From contig LVAV01000028.1 in assembly GCA_001604185.1 (NCBI GenBank), forward strand, positions 299,154 through 363,153: a stretch of DNA of 64,000 bases, given 5' to 3'. The number at the start of each line of letters is the position of its first letter. The stretch's first letter is position 1. The translations under genes and the position numbers were made by a program. The notes beneath the pieces are model-generated. The model searched no databases, was not told the origin of the DNA, and saw only the letters and a program-made list of their open reading frames with translations. Below are positions 18,323 through 27,119 of this stretch, in pieces. The stretch comes from Clostridiales bacterium Firm_16 (GTDB lineage: Bacteria; Bacillota; Clostridia; Saccharofermentanales; Saccharofermentanaceae).

Positions 18323-19530
18323 ACTGCCCCCGTATGCAACCCTAACATTGCCAGTATAACCAACGCCACTATGAGAAGTCCTGTTACCAGAAGGAACGCC
18401 CACAAAGGAACCATTTTCTTATTGCCCGAAACAGAAACCTGCTCAGGCTTGTCAACAACATTATCCTCAATTTGTGGCTTTGTCTCCCTCTCGTCATCTG
18501 ATGAACTGCCATCAACATCAGCGCGAGTCGCATTCGCATCTTCTGCTTTCTTCTCCGAAGGCTCATCGTCTTCTTCCGAAGATTTCGCATCACATGCTTT
18601 TTCACTTTCTAATTTACCACTATTGGGGCCATTCTGGCAATTGATTTTCGAAATAATTTCTTGGGCGTGCTTCACTTTAGGGATCAGTTCCGTCTGAACA
18701 ACACGCATAGTATCCGCAAAATCCCGCTCCAGACGGTCTTTGCTGTCCGAAAGCAACGAGAAATCCGGTGTATCTGTTCCCGGCAGATAAAGGATACCGA
18801 CAGAGCAGTCATCGGAATTCTGGCTCGCATCCACAACAAATTCCTGAATCGTTGACTTAAGATCCTCTTCTGCTTTGACTTTTCCCTGGGATGCCAGTTC
18901 GGCAAGTCGGGCCACCACAGGTCTTACCAGCTGATTCGATGCATCGTAGACCATATCCTCCACACCATCAGACATCAGAACGAAGGCATGCGTATTATCG
19001 GTCGTGGTCTTAATGAATCGGAGATACTCCTGGGCGTTCGGAAAAGTAATAAAATACGTGGATGAAGCATTTTCACCGTTCGCCGGAAGCGTAAGCGGTG
19101 CCAGGCCCTGCGGCGATACACGGCAAATCAGCCCGTCTCCGATATGCCCGGCCAGTACCAGATCACCCTTGACCGCTACGAAAAGAAGCGTGCAGGACAA
19201 TCTCTCCAGGCTGTCCAGCTCATGTTCCACCAGAAGATCAGCCATGGCAGAATGAATCGCCGTTACCAGGATACTTCTGCAGATACTTTCTCTGTTTTCG
19301 AAATAGAATGCATCAAAATGACTCGTCAGAAGCTCAGCACAGCACTCAACAGCGCGCTGGGCTCCAAAACGTGCGTGTGTATATCGAGAACCACCGGCAC
19401 CATCTGCAATACAGACCACAGAAACACCGTTTCTGGACATAGAAATAGATGCATCCTCGCAGGGGGTACCACGATTGACATGTTTATTTCCGATCAGGGA
19501 AATATTGGCAAGTACCGGTAACGGTCTCAT
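18319..19530 (-). CDS. PP2C-family Ser/Thr phosphatase with C-terminal membrane tail
   Basis: 403 residues. The N-terminal catalytic domain (about 5-255) has all PP2C metal-binding elements: RGTPCEDAS, VCIADGAGG, LAGHIGDGL, LMSDGVED and NSDDCSVGI. A Ser/Glu/Asp-rich linker (about 290-365) leads to one hydrophobic helix (VPLWAFLLVTGLLIVALVIL) at the very C-terminus, so the enzyme is probably tail-anchored with the catalytic domain in the cytoplasm. It overlaps the VWA gene by 4 bases (ATGA) and has GAGGAG upstream. It likely opposes the kinase encoded two genes upstream. Confidence 0.9.
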   Translation of the reverse strand: MRPLPVLANISLIGNKHVNRGTPCEDASISMSRNGVSVVCIADGAGGSRYTHARFGAQRAVECCAELLTSHFDAFYFENRESICRSILVTAIHSAMADLLVEHELDSLERLSCTLLFVAVKGDLVLAGHIGDGLICRVSPQGLAPLTLPANGENASSTYFITFPNAQEYLRFIKTTTDNTHAFVLMSDGVEDMVYDASNQLVRPVVARLAELASQGKVKAEEDLKSTIQEFVVDASQNSDDCSVGILYLPGTDTPDFSLLSDSKDRLERDFADTMRVVQTELIPKVKHAQEIISKINCQNGPNSGKLESEKACDAKSSEEDDEPSEKKAEDANATRADVDGSSSDDERETKPQIEDNVVDKPEQVSVSGNKKMVPLWAFLLVTGLLIVALVILAMLGLHTGAV

Positions 19531-20270
19531 TTGCTGCTCTCCTCGATGGCACGGAAGAAGTCATCGATTGCAATCGACGAACCTTCCGGTTCCGCATTCA
19601 GGTTATAAAGCGCATCGTTGTTCATGCTGTTAGAAACAACGGACGAACTACTGGAACCGAGGAAAGCGAAGAGTTTACCGAATTGCGCTGTGCTGATGGA
19701 GATCGGCTTCTCACGCTTACCGGATAGACGCTGCAGCATCGGGAAATCCGCGCTGTTACCAACACCGATATTAAACACAACCAGTTTATCGTTATCTTCC
19801 AGATCACGAACTGCCTCGATCGCCTTCTCCATATTCTCCACCGCATTATTCCCCTGTGGAGCACCGTCTGTAATAACAACAAGCCATGGCTGATAGTACT
19901 TGATACCCATCTGCTTATAGCCTTCCTTACGGGCATTCAGAAGTTCCAGCGCCGTCAGGATACCCTCACCGATCGGTGTCAGGCTGGTCGTAGCCTGAAT
20001 ACGCGGGATCGTATGTTCCTTACTGGTTTTACCGAATGGCAGGAAGATATCTACCGAACCGCCGAAAGTAATGATCGCAATATCTGCTGAAGAACGAGTC
20101 TCCTCGTTCTCACGAATGGACGCGAAAAAACTCTGCAGTCCATCGTTCAGCTGCTCGATCGGATATCCGGCCATAGATCCGCTGACATCCAGACAGAAAC
20201 AGATTGGCAGACGGCGTCTTGTGCTGCTGCCAAAATCAGATTTTGAAAAACCACCTACTTCGTTAGCCAT
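19527..20270 (-). CDS. VWA (TerY-like) protein
   Basis: A single von Willebrand A domain protein of 247 residues with no signal peptide. The metal-ion-dependent adhesion site is complete: DVSGSM (DxSxS), the Thr in TTSLTPIGEG, and the Asp in VITDGAPQ. It resembles TerY, which with a PP2C phosphatase and a kinase forms the known TerY-P triad linked by comparative genomics to stress signalling. Here it lies between exactly those two genes, 10 bases after the kinase stop and with a 4-base overlap into the phosphatase. It probably scaffolds or regulates them through Mg2+-dependent binding. Confidence 0.9.
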   Translation of the reverse strand: MANEVGGFSKSDFGSSTRRRLPICFCLDVSGSMAGYPIEQLNDGLQSFFASIRENEETRSSADIAIITFGGSVDIFLPFGKTSKEHTIPRIQATTSLTPIGEGILTALELLNARKEGYKQMGIKYYQPWLVVITDGAPQGNNAVENMEKAIEAVRDLEDNDKLVVFNIGVGNSADFPMLQRLSGKREKPISISTAQFGKLFAFLGSSSSSVVSNSMNNDALYNLNAEPEGSSIAIDDFFRAIEESSK

Positions 20271-20280
20271 ATAAGCCTCC

Positions 20281-22176
20281 TCATTTAGAAGTAAAATAGA
20301 TCAATGCAGCAAGTGCGGCTCCAAGGATCGCGAACAGAAGGATCGCCCCTTTTCTTCTCTTGAAGAATCCAAGGAACCCCTCATTCTTCGGGATATTCTT
20401 ATCCTGCGAAGATCTGGATGAAGGTTTCTCGGAATGCCCAATATTGCCACTATTACGGGTACCGGTCGATGTACTTGAACGGAATGAAGATCCCGAATCT
20501 TCCCTGTCGGCAGCAGTCGGTCTGTTCTGCGGAACGAAAGGCGACGCACTGCCTCTCATACTCGGAGCCTGCTGTGTTCGCGGATTCTGCGCCACTCTCG
20601 TATGCGTACCCTGCTCCGTCTGTCTGTCATAGATATCCATCGTCTCGGCCGAATTCAAGTTCGAATTCATCACCGCTTCACGGACACTGACCTTACCGCC
20701 GCTCCTCTTCTTCGGGGCCTCTTCCTCATCTTCAACAAAATACGGGAATACATTATAGTATTCTTCATCTTCGATCTCATGATTTACGAGCTTATCACGA
20801 TAATCTGCCAGCGCGACACTCCATTCGACGCAATCGAAGAGTTCGCCCTTGGCAAAAGCTCTCACAAACATATCCTTAAGCGTCGGGGTAAGCGCATCCC
20901 AGATCTTATCGTATCCGCCGATCGGAATACGCTCATTCTGGGAACCATCCAGCGTATACGGGAAGGATTTCGCAGCCATCTCATCACGAAGCGTCTCCAG
21001 ACCATTTCTCTGAGCATAAGGGTGCTGGCCGCAGAAGAGCATCGAGAACACAAGAATAGCAACAGAATAGTCCTCATCCTGCGGTCTTCTCAAGAAAGAC
21101 ACGAAGGACTTATCCCACAATTCAGGACGGGTAAATTCCTCAGTACCCACCGGACACGGAAGATCCTGGTACTGAACACTGTCGATATCGATAAGATATA
21201 CATGATCCTCATCGGAAAGCATCGCATTCTTCAGCTGGATATCACCGGCAATAACGCCATGCAGATGCAGGTAATCCATAATGCGCAGGAATCCCAACGT
21301 TGCATCTACAACATGAAGTCTCGTCCATGACGGGAAATAGTTATTCATCGCGTCCGGACCGTCGAAAGCACGGCTGATCGTTATACCTTCTGCCTTCTTC
21401 ATCAGATATCCTACCGGAACATTATCCTTGGAGAACAGAAGTTTATATGGCCAGCAGACATTGTCCGCCACCAGCCCGAGATCACGCATCTTCATAAGCT
21501 TATACCAACGAAGAGGAGTAATTCCGCCACGATGATATACCTTCGCTACCCACTCTTCATGCTGGGTATTGAATACCAGACCCTCAGCACCGGTGCTGAT
21601 CAGGGACTGGAGCGTGATCTTCTCATGATCATCGGTATATACGATATCACCTACGCTGAAATAGATATCTACCGCAATATAATCGGCATTTCCGGAGATC
21701 GGGTTTACGGAATAAGGCGGTTCCGCTTCCATACATGTCGCCACATCCGGATAGAAACGGATGGCACCGCGATCCACCACAAATACGGAACATTTGCCGT
21801 TAGCATTAATATTTCTCAAACGGGTAAAAGCATTACTGTTTCTGCCGATAAAGAGGCATTCGCCTTCATTCTTCAGATGTTCCAGAAAAAAATCAACGGT
21901 AGAAGCACTCCGGCTGGCACGCAGCAGCTTGGACTCCACCAGTCTATGCAGTGCGTCCTTGATTGCATCGCTGATATCTTCTTCATTGGGATTATCGGCA
22001 CGGATGACACATTCATGGAAAGCCTTGAAGGCTTTACTGATATATACGGTCTTCTCCTGGGAAATGACAGTTTCGATCAGGGAATCGAGCACCGACGGAT
22101 CGCCTAGTTCCAGGAAAGCAGAATATTCTACTACAAGAGAATCAAAACCCTGTAATACCTCAGCAAAATCAGCCAT
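20281..22176 (-). CDS. Eukaryote-like protein kinase with novel N-terminal domain and C-terminal membrane anchor
   Basis: About 631 residues. An N-terminal region (about 1-160) is followed by a kinase domain (about 185-460): glycine loop STGAEGLVF, Lys in WVAKVYH, catalytic AGDIQLKNAML with Asp and Asn, and the metal-binding DID replacing DFG, a form common in the kinases of VWA/PP2C triads. A linker rich in Ser/Thr/Arg (about 485-595) leads to a C-terminal hydrophobic helix (GAILLFAILGAALAALIYF). The N-terminal region has alternating strands and helices suggesting a PIN-like fold without clear active-site acids. ATG 22176 is preferred (GGGGGT just upstream) over ATG 22188. It is the first gene of its operon. 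Confidence 0.85.
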   Translation of the reverse strand: MADFAEVLQGFDSLVVEYSAFLELGDPSVLDSLIETVISQEKTVYISKAFKAFHECVIRADNPNEEDISDAIKDALHRLVESKLLRASRSASTVDFFLEHLKNEGECLFIGRNSNAFTRLRNINANGKCSVFVVDRGAIRFYPDVATCMEAEPPYSVNPISGNADYIAVDIYFSVGDIVYTDDHEKITLQSLISTGAEGLVFNTQHEEWVAKVYHRGGITPLRWYKLMKMRDLGLVADNVCWPYKLLFSKDNVPVGYLMKKAEGITISRAFDGPDAMNNYFPSWTRLHVVDATLGFLRIMDYLHLHGVIAGDIQLKNAMLSDEDHVYLIDIDSVQYQDLPCPVGTEEFTRPELWDKSFVSFLRRPQDEDYSVAILVFSMLFCGQHPYAQRNGLETLRDEMAAKSFPYTLDGSQNERIPIGGYDKIWDALTPTLKDMFVRAFAKGELFDCVEWSVALADYRDKLVNHEIEDEEYYNVFPYFVEDEEEAPKKRSGGKVSVREAVMNSNLNSAETMDIYDRQTEQGTHTRVAQNPRTQQAPSMRGSASPFVPQNRPTAADREDSGSSFRSSTSTGTRNSGNIGHSEKPSSRSSQDKNIPKNEGFLGFFKRRKGAILLFAILGAALAALIYFTSK

Positions 22177-22205
22177 GCGCACCCCCATAAATTATGCCTA
22201 AAAGT

Positions 22206-22234
22206 ATTATAATTCAACAAATCTCTAGTGACAA
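22206..22234 (-). promoter_or_regulatory. Promoter of the kinase-VWA-phosphatase operon
   Basis: TTGTCA (22234-22229), exactly 17 bases, TATAAT (22211-22206) on the minus strand, about 30 bases before the kinase start and just after the lysA terminator. Confidence 0.88.
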
Positions 22235-22263
22235 CCGTAGAATGTAAATAAAACATGAAAAAT

Positions 22264-22292
22264 CGGCCTTCGAAGTTTTTCCTCGAAGGCCG
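22264..22292 (-). terminator. lysA terminator
   Basis: CGGCCTTCGA pairs with TCGAAGGCCG (10 bp). On the minus strand it is followed by ATTTTTC. It separates lysA from the kinase operon. Confidence 0.9.
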
Positions 22293-22322
22293 CCTAAATA
22301 CAGTAATTTGAGGGATCCGAAA

Positions 22323-23573
22323 TCAATCCACATCGAAAAGACGCATCAAGTCGTCCAGTGTTTCTCTTCTTCGGATCAGTACATCTTCTCCCGTACTCTT
22401 GATCAGGACCTCTGCAGGACGCAGACGGTTGTTGTATGTAGAACACATGGAGTAACCGTATGCACCGGCATCCAGAGCCACAATAATATCGTTCTCTTTT
22501 GCCACAGGCATCTCACGATCCTTGGCCAGGATATCGCCGCTCTCGCAGATATTTCCGACAACAGAGAAAACATCTCTCGGACCGGAAACCACAGCCTCGC
22601 CATCGCGGTATACTTCTACATCGTGCCAGGAATCATACATAGCCGGACGGATCAGTACGTTCATGCCGAGATCTGTACCCACGTACTTATGACCGAAGTT
22701 CTCCTTCACTGCATGAACACGTCCAAGCAGGACGCCGCCTTCAGCTACGACATAGCGACCTGGCTCCATCTTGAACAGCAGGTCTCTTCCCGTCTTCTGC
22801 TTCCATTGCGTAAGAAGCTTATCCAGCTCAACTTTAAACTTCGGAAGATCAAATTCCTGTTCATCCTCCAGCTTATGATATGGAGTACCCAGACCACCGC
22901 CGAAATCAACAAACTCCAGCTCGTCGAAGTCTTCCGCATAATGCAGGAAGTTGCTGACCGCATCCAGATATGGCTGGAAATCCATAAAGAGCGATCCGAT
23001 ATGCTGATTCAGACCTACGATGTGCAGATCGTACTTCTTGGCGATCTCAAGGACCTTCGGAATATCCTGGGCCGCAACGCCGAACTTGGTCTTCTTACCA
23101 CCGGTAACCACCTTCTCGTGATGTCCGGCGCCGATACCCGGATTCAGACGAACAGAAAGACGTCCGCCCGGACAGACCTTACCATAGAGTTCCAACTGAG
23201 AAAGGCTGTCCACTGAGGTCATAACACCTTCATCGATCGCGAACTGAAATTCCTCTGCCGATACGTTATTCGGGACAAAGAAGATACGCTCACTCGGGAA
23301 ACCGGCCTTCTTCAGGGCATAGATCTCTCCCGGGCTCATGGCGTCCGCATTAAGACCTTCCTCATTTGCCATCTTCAGGATAGTAAGATTGGAATTTGTC
23401 TTGATGGAGAAATTGCAGGTAAAACGGTGATTCGGAAGGATACCAGCCACCCGTTTCATCTGTCTTCTCAAAATATCTTCGTTATAAACATAAAGAGGTG
23501 TACCGTATTTCTTCGCCAGTTCCTCAGGATTTGTATTGCCAAAATAATGCATCTGTTGGGTGTAGGAATCCAT
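22323..23573 (-). CDS. lysA: Diaminopimelate decarboxylase
   Basis: PLP enzyme of the alanine-racemase fold that makes lysine from meso-diaminopimelate. The PLP lysine lies in NFSIKTNSN, the glycine-rich phosphate loop in DFGGGLGTPY, EPGR in MEPGRYVVAEGG, and the C-terminal DAGAYGYSM motif supplies the substrate-side residues. At 416 residues it has the normal length. It is monocistronic, with its own promoter and terminator; no lysine riboswitch fits in the 90-base leader. Confidence 0.95.
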   Translation of the reverse strand: MDSYTQQMHYFGNTNPEELAKKYGTPLYVYNEDILRRQMKRVAGILPNHRFTCNFSIKTNSNLTILKMANEEGLNADAMSPGEIYALKKAGFPSERIFFVPNNVSAEEFQFAIDEGVMTSVDSLSQLELYGKVCPGGRLSVRLNPGIGAGHHEKVVTGGKKTKFGVAAQDIPKVLEIAKKYDLHIVGLNQHIGSLFMDFQPYLDAVSNFLHYAEDFDELEFVDFGGGLGTPYHKLEDEQEFDLPKFKVELDKLLTQWKQKTGRDLLFKMEPGRYVVAEGGVLLGRVHAVKENFGHKYVGTDLGMNVLIRPAMYDSWHDVEVYRDGEAVVSGPRDVFSVVGNICESGDILAKDREMPVAKENDIIVALDAGAYGYSMCSTYNNRLRPAEVLIKSTGEDVLIRRRETLDDLMRLFDVD

Positions 23574-23606
23574 AGTTTTTACCTTTCTATCTCTCTTTTT
23601 GCAACT

Positions 23607-23634
23607 ATTCTATCATTATCTTGCAAAATTGCAA
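23607..23634 (-). promoter_or_regulatory. lysA promoter
   Basis: TTGCAA (23634-23629), 16-base spacer, TAGAAT (23612-23607). The -35 is part of the palindrome TTGCAAAATTGCAA (23621-23634), which could also be an operator. Confidence 0.65.
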
Positions 23635-23663
23635 GTAACCACAGATATAAGCACGTAAGCACT

Positions 23664-25520
23664 TCAGTCGTCTATACCGACCAGTTTCATAAGGTATTTC
23701 GCATTCGTTTCTGTCGACATACCTTCCTTAAGTTTATAGTCAAAATGCAAGCCATCGTCATCGTAATATTCAGAAAAGTGTGCATAGCTCAGATCCACTT
23801 CATGATTATCGTTCATTTTACACAGTTCGTAATCATGGGTAGACATCAGACCGATAATGGACGGCTTGTTCAGTTTTTTGAGCACGATCCACGCACCGTC
23901 GGTACGGTCTCTTGAGTTCGTGCCGCGGAAGATCTCGTCGATGAGATAAAGAAGCGGGGTGTCCGTCCGGGCCAGTTTCACGATACGCTCAATCTTCAGA
24001 AGTTCTGCATAGAACGTGGATACACCTTCTCCCAGATTATCCTCGATACGCATCGATGCGCCGATCCGCATGGGTGTAAGCTCCAACGATGCCGCAGGAA
24101 CTACCGCACCGGTATAAGCAAGGATACTGTTAATACCCACTGTACGAAGAAGCGTCGTCTTACCGGACATATTCGAACCTGTGATCAGGCAGCAGCCCTT
24201 TTCCAGAGAGAAATCATTACGGACGATACGGTTCTCCGGAATTAACGGATGGCCGATCTCTTTAGCACGGAACACCGGCGTATTCGATGGCACGAACTTC
24301 GGGAACGTTCCATCAGGATAGATGAAGCTCAACGTAGCCAAACTCATCAGGGCTTCCCACTCGCCCACTACATCCAGACGGCGCTCCAGTCCTTTTCCCG
24401 ACGTTTTCTTCCATTTCTCAAGAAGATGGATCATCAGCGGGTCATACGGGAATGCCAGGTTCAGAATGCTGTAAAGGAGCGGCTGCATACGAGCCTGAAC
24501 GAAGAGGCAGATACGGTAAAGCACCTGAAGCTGATGGGATGTGGATGATTTTTTCTCCTTCGGAGCCTGCTGCTCTTCTTCGGAAAGGAGCACATTCTTC
24601 AAGGAGACCAGATATTCGCTCTTCACCTCAGTCTTCTCGATCGAAGAGAAAATATTGGAATAGGAACGAAGCTCCGGGAAAAACTTCTCCACCAGAGTAA
24701 ACAACAGTTGCGTATTCTTATAATCCAGTGCCATCAGAAGGATCTGAATGACGAAGAAAAGAGCCGGGGCGAAGAATACATAACCGCCCACGATCAAGGC
24801 CACCACTAGACTGGACCACATCAGGATCGTATTAATGATCATGAACGGCCAGAGCGTCTTCTTCAGTTCCAGAGAATTCTCTGCGTCTTCAGAAAGATAA
24901 GCAAGTAAAGCACGCGGAGCAGCCTTCTTCTTACTGTTGATCTTGGTGTCTGCTTCCAATTCTTCCACCATTTTCAGGTCAGATGCCAGTTCTTCAACCG
25001 CTTTCTGGCGTCGGACAATCTCTTCCGGATCCAGGGTCTCGGTGGCCGAATACACAAGCCATTTCTTCAGCGCCGCGCGGCCGAATGTCGTATGCGCCAC
25101 ACTGATCAGATGAAAGATCGATTTGTTCCCGAACAGATCAAGATCTCCGGCGAAAGGATGCTTCTCTTCCTTGAGGTCATTTCCATCGTCCGGAAGCTTG
25201 GAAAAATCATGCAGCGATCTGGCCTGATACTGCTCATGGATACCCAGAATGACTTCCTGCCGCTTCGCATTAGCCTTCAGTTTTCCATGGCGGATCGCCA
25301 CGATCACGAAGAGAACCAGCACGGCAATCGCACCGAAAAGAAAACCCATCTGAGAACGATGGGTCACAAATAGACCAATTAAAACAAGAGCGCCTATGAA
25401 AAGAACGCCCCGGATATTGGCCATCTGATCAGCCTTGGCCTGCATTTGTGAATAATCTTTGCTCAGCTGGTCATGACGTTCCTGCCATGCCTGCTCGCGC
25501 ATTTCCTTCTTGTCACTCAT
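23664..25520 (-). CDS. Membrane-associated MutS-family ATPase
   Basis: 618 residues. Two adjacent hydrophobic helices near the N-terminus (about 38-72) precede a helical MutS core/lever region, with further hydrophobic stretches near 215-260. The C-terminal MutS ABC ATPase domain (about 415-618) has Walker A ITGSNMSGKTTL, an N2-type loop AYTGAVVPA and Walker B LLYLIDEIFRGTNSRDR. The mismatch-recognition domain I of MutS is missing, so it is not a canonical mismatch-repair protein. This membrane-linked family is widespread in Firmicutes and its role is unknown. It lies 6 bases after the sirtuin gene. Confidence 0.85.
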   Translation of the reverse strand: MSDKKEMREQAWQERHDQLSKDYSQMQAKADQMANIRGVLFIGALVLIGLFVTHRSQMGFLFGAIAVLVLFVIVAIRHGKLKANAKRQEVILGIHEQYQARSLHDFSKLPDDGNDLKEEKHPFAGDLDLFGNKSIFHLISVAHTTFGRAALKKWLVYSATETLDPEEIVRRQKAVEELASDLKMVEELEADTKINSKKKAAPRALLAYLSEDAENSLELKKTLWPFMIINTILMWSSLVVALIVGGYVFFAPALFFVIQILLMALDYKNTQLLFTLVEKFFPELRSYSNIFSSIEKTEVKSEYLVSLKNVLLSEEEQQAPKEKKSSTSHQLQVLYRICLFVQARMQPLLYSILNLAFPYDPLMIHLLEKWKKTSGKGLERRLDVVGEWEALMSLATLSFIYPDGTFPKFVPSNTPVFRAKEIGHPLIPENRIVRNDFSLEKGCCLITGSNMSGKTTLLRTVGINSILAYTGAVVPAASLELTPMRIGASMRIEDNLGEGVSTFYAELLKIERIVKLARTDTPLLYLIDEIFRGTNSRDRTDGAWIVLKKLNKPSIIGLMSTHDYELCKMNDNHEVDLSYAHFSEYYDDDGLHFDYKLKEGMSTETNAKYLMKLVGIDD

Positions 25521-25526
25521 TCCTGT

Positions 25527-26552
25527 TTATCTTTCTTTTTTCGCTTTTGCTTTATCCGTAGAAGTCTTCTTCTTGGCCGGTTCTGCCTTCTTAGCTGCCC
25601 TGGCAGGTGTTTTCGAAGCAACCTTCGACACAGTCTTCGAATCAGCCTTGGCGCTTGCCTTCGCTCCCGGCTTAGCAGCAGACTTGGCTGCCGGTTTTGC
25701 CGCCGTCTTAGCTTTCGTCACAGTCTTCGCAGCCGATTTCTTCTCAAGGGCCTTCGCCGCAGTTGTTTCTTTCTTCTTCGGAACATATTTGGAGATTGCA
25801 GAATCCAGCACATCTCCGATACTGTCATGGATCGTCAGCATCGCCTGCAGATCCAGATACGTTGAACTCTTGTTGATGATCACGACACGATCGCTCTTCA
25901 GGAACTGAGCGAAAGTCGCTGCCGGATATACAGTAAGCGAAGTACCGCCGATGATGAGCAGATCCGCTTTCTTAATAGCCTTGACGGCATTGTCGATATT
26001 TTCATGTTCCAGATGTTCCTCATAAAGCACCACATCCGGACGAACGATGGCACCACACTTCTCACAATGTGGTACGCCCTTCGCTTTCAATACATACTCC
26101 AGCGGATATTTCTGACCGCATCCCAGACAGTAATTTCTATAAACAGATCCGTGAAGTTCGATAGTTGTCGTACTTCCGGCCATCTGATGGAGATTATCGA
26201 TATTCTGGGTGATCGTTGCCTTTAACTTACCCTGTCGCTCCAGACGAACCAGAGCACGGTGCGCCTTATTCGGACGCGCCTTCGGATAGCAAAGCTTTCT
26301 CTTATAGAAATCGAAGAACTCTTCAGGATGGGCTTCGAAGAAAGAGTGACTGATGATATCTACCGGTCTATAGGAAAGACCACTTTCCTGATTGAAGATA
26401 CCTTCACCGCTTCGGAAGTCCGGGATACCACTTTCTGTAGACACACCAGCACCACCAAGAAAAACGACATATTTCGATTCCTTGATCAATTGCTTTAACT
26501 GCTCGATCTTCTTTTCTCGGGCACCTTCATAACGATCCAGTCTGGTTTCCAC
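25527..26552 (-). CDS. Sirtuin (NAD-dependent protein deacylase) with histone-H1-like tail
   Basis: 341 residues. The Sir2 core (about 15-245) is complete: GAGVSTESGIPDFRS, TQNIDNLHQMAG, catalytic His in ELHGSVY, zinc Cys pairs CLGC and CEKC, and IGGTSLTVYPAA. Residues about 248-341 form a tail of almost only Lys, Ala, Pro, Ser and Thr with repeats such as AAKPAAKSAAKPGAK, resembling the C-terminus of histone H1 and of some bacterial nucleoid proteins. The tail would bind DNA or other acidic polymers. GTG start after AAGGGGAT. It is co-transcribed with the PH-domain and MutS-like genes. Confidence 0.92.
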   Translation of the reverse strand: METRLDRYEGAREKKIEQLKQLIKESKYVVFLGGAGVSTESGIPDFRSGEGIFNQESGLSYRPVDIISHSFFEAHPEEFFDFYKRKLCYPKARPNKAHRALVRLERQGKLKATITQNIDNLHQMAGSTTTIELHGSVYRNYCLGCGQKYPLEYVLKAKGVPHCEKCGAIVRPDVVLYEEHLEHENIDNAVKAIKKADLLIIGGTSLTVYPAATFAQFLKSDRVVIINKSSTYLDLQAMLTIHDSIGDVLDSAISKYVPKKKETTAAKALEKKSAAKTVTKAKTAAKPAAKSAAKPGAKASAKADSKTVSKVASKTPARAAKKAEPAKKKTSTDKAKAKKER

Positions 26553-26592
26553 TACATATCCCCTTCAACAATTAATGGATCTCTATAACTAA

Positions 26593-27015
26593 TCAGTCAA
26601 TAAAACTGTCATGCGCAACCGCACCATCGTTCGCGGTACCGAACATTTCTTTACCGAGAACGCGCTTCTCATCTCTTTCTTTCTCAGCGATAGCACTCAG
26701 CGCATCACGTGTACGGTCAGGATTGGAAATATTCTCCAGGTTAATGATCGGCGTCGACTTATCAGCCGTGGACAATTCGATGGTTCCGACATGGAATACA
26801 CGCTGCCAGAAAGTCTTCTTGAGACGAACATCAAGGATACGATACATCAGGAGTTCTTCCTTAACCACTCTGAAGAAACCTTTCTCAACGAACAGTCTGT
26901 TCTCGCTGAAAGAATACTTCGTAAATGTGATCGGCATTCCGAGGATCCTTTTCTTATCCTGCCAAATGATCTTCTCCTCTACGATAAAATCATTCAATTT
27001 ATCAATCTTAGCCAT
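26593..27015 (-). CDS. Bacterial PH-domain protein
   Basis: 140 residues with no membrane helix. The pattern of strands (EEKIIWQDKKRILGMPITFTKYSFSENRLFVEKGFF... RILDVRLKKTFWQRVFHVGTIEL given here only in parts) matches the bPH_2 domain. The family's ligand is unknown, and bacterial PH domains often act in membrane-stress or cell-wall responses. GGAGGTTC precedes the ATG. It is the first gene of a PH-sirtuin-MutS-like transcription unit. Confidence 0.8.
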   Translation of the reverse strand: MAKIDKLNDFIVEEKIIWQDKKRILGMPITFTKYSFSENRLFVEKGFFRVVKEELLMYRILDVRLKKTFWQRVFHVGTIELSTADKSTPIINLENISNPDRTRDALSAIAEKERDEKRVLGKEMFGTANDGAVAHDSFID

Positions 27016-27046
27016 TTGTCGAACCTCCCAACAATAACCTAATGAT

Positions 27047-27075
27047 ATTATAGTGTTTACGTTTTTTTTCGTCTA
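27047..27075 (-). promoter_or_regulatory. Promoter of the PH-sirtuin-MutS-like unit
   Basis: TAGACG (27075-27070), 17-base spacer, TATAAT (27052-27047) on the minus strand. The spacer begins with an A-tract. Confidence 0.7.
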
Positions 27076-27119
27076 GCACTTACAAAAAAAATAAAAGTTT
27101 GGTAATACAATCTTAAACA

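Noticed and set aside
23574..23663. Lysine riboswitch before lysA
   Set aside because: The 90-base leader is too short and contains a plain promoter instead.
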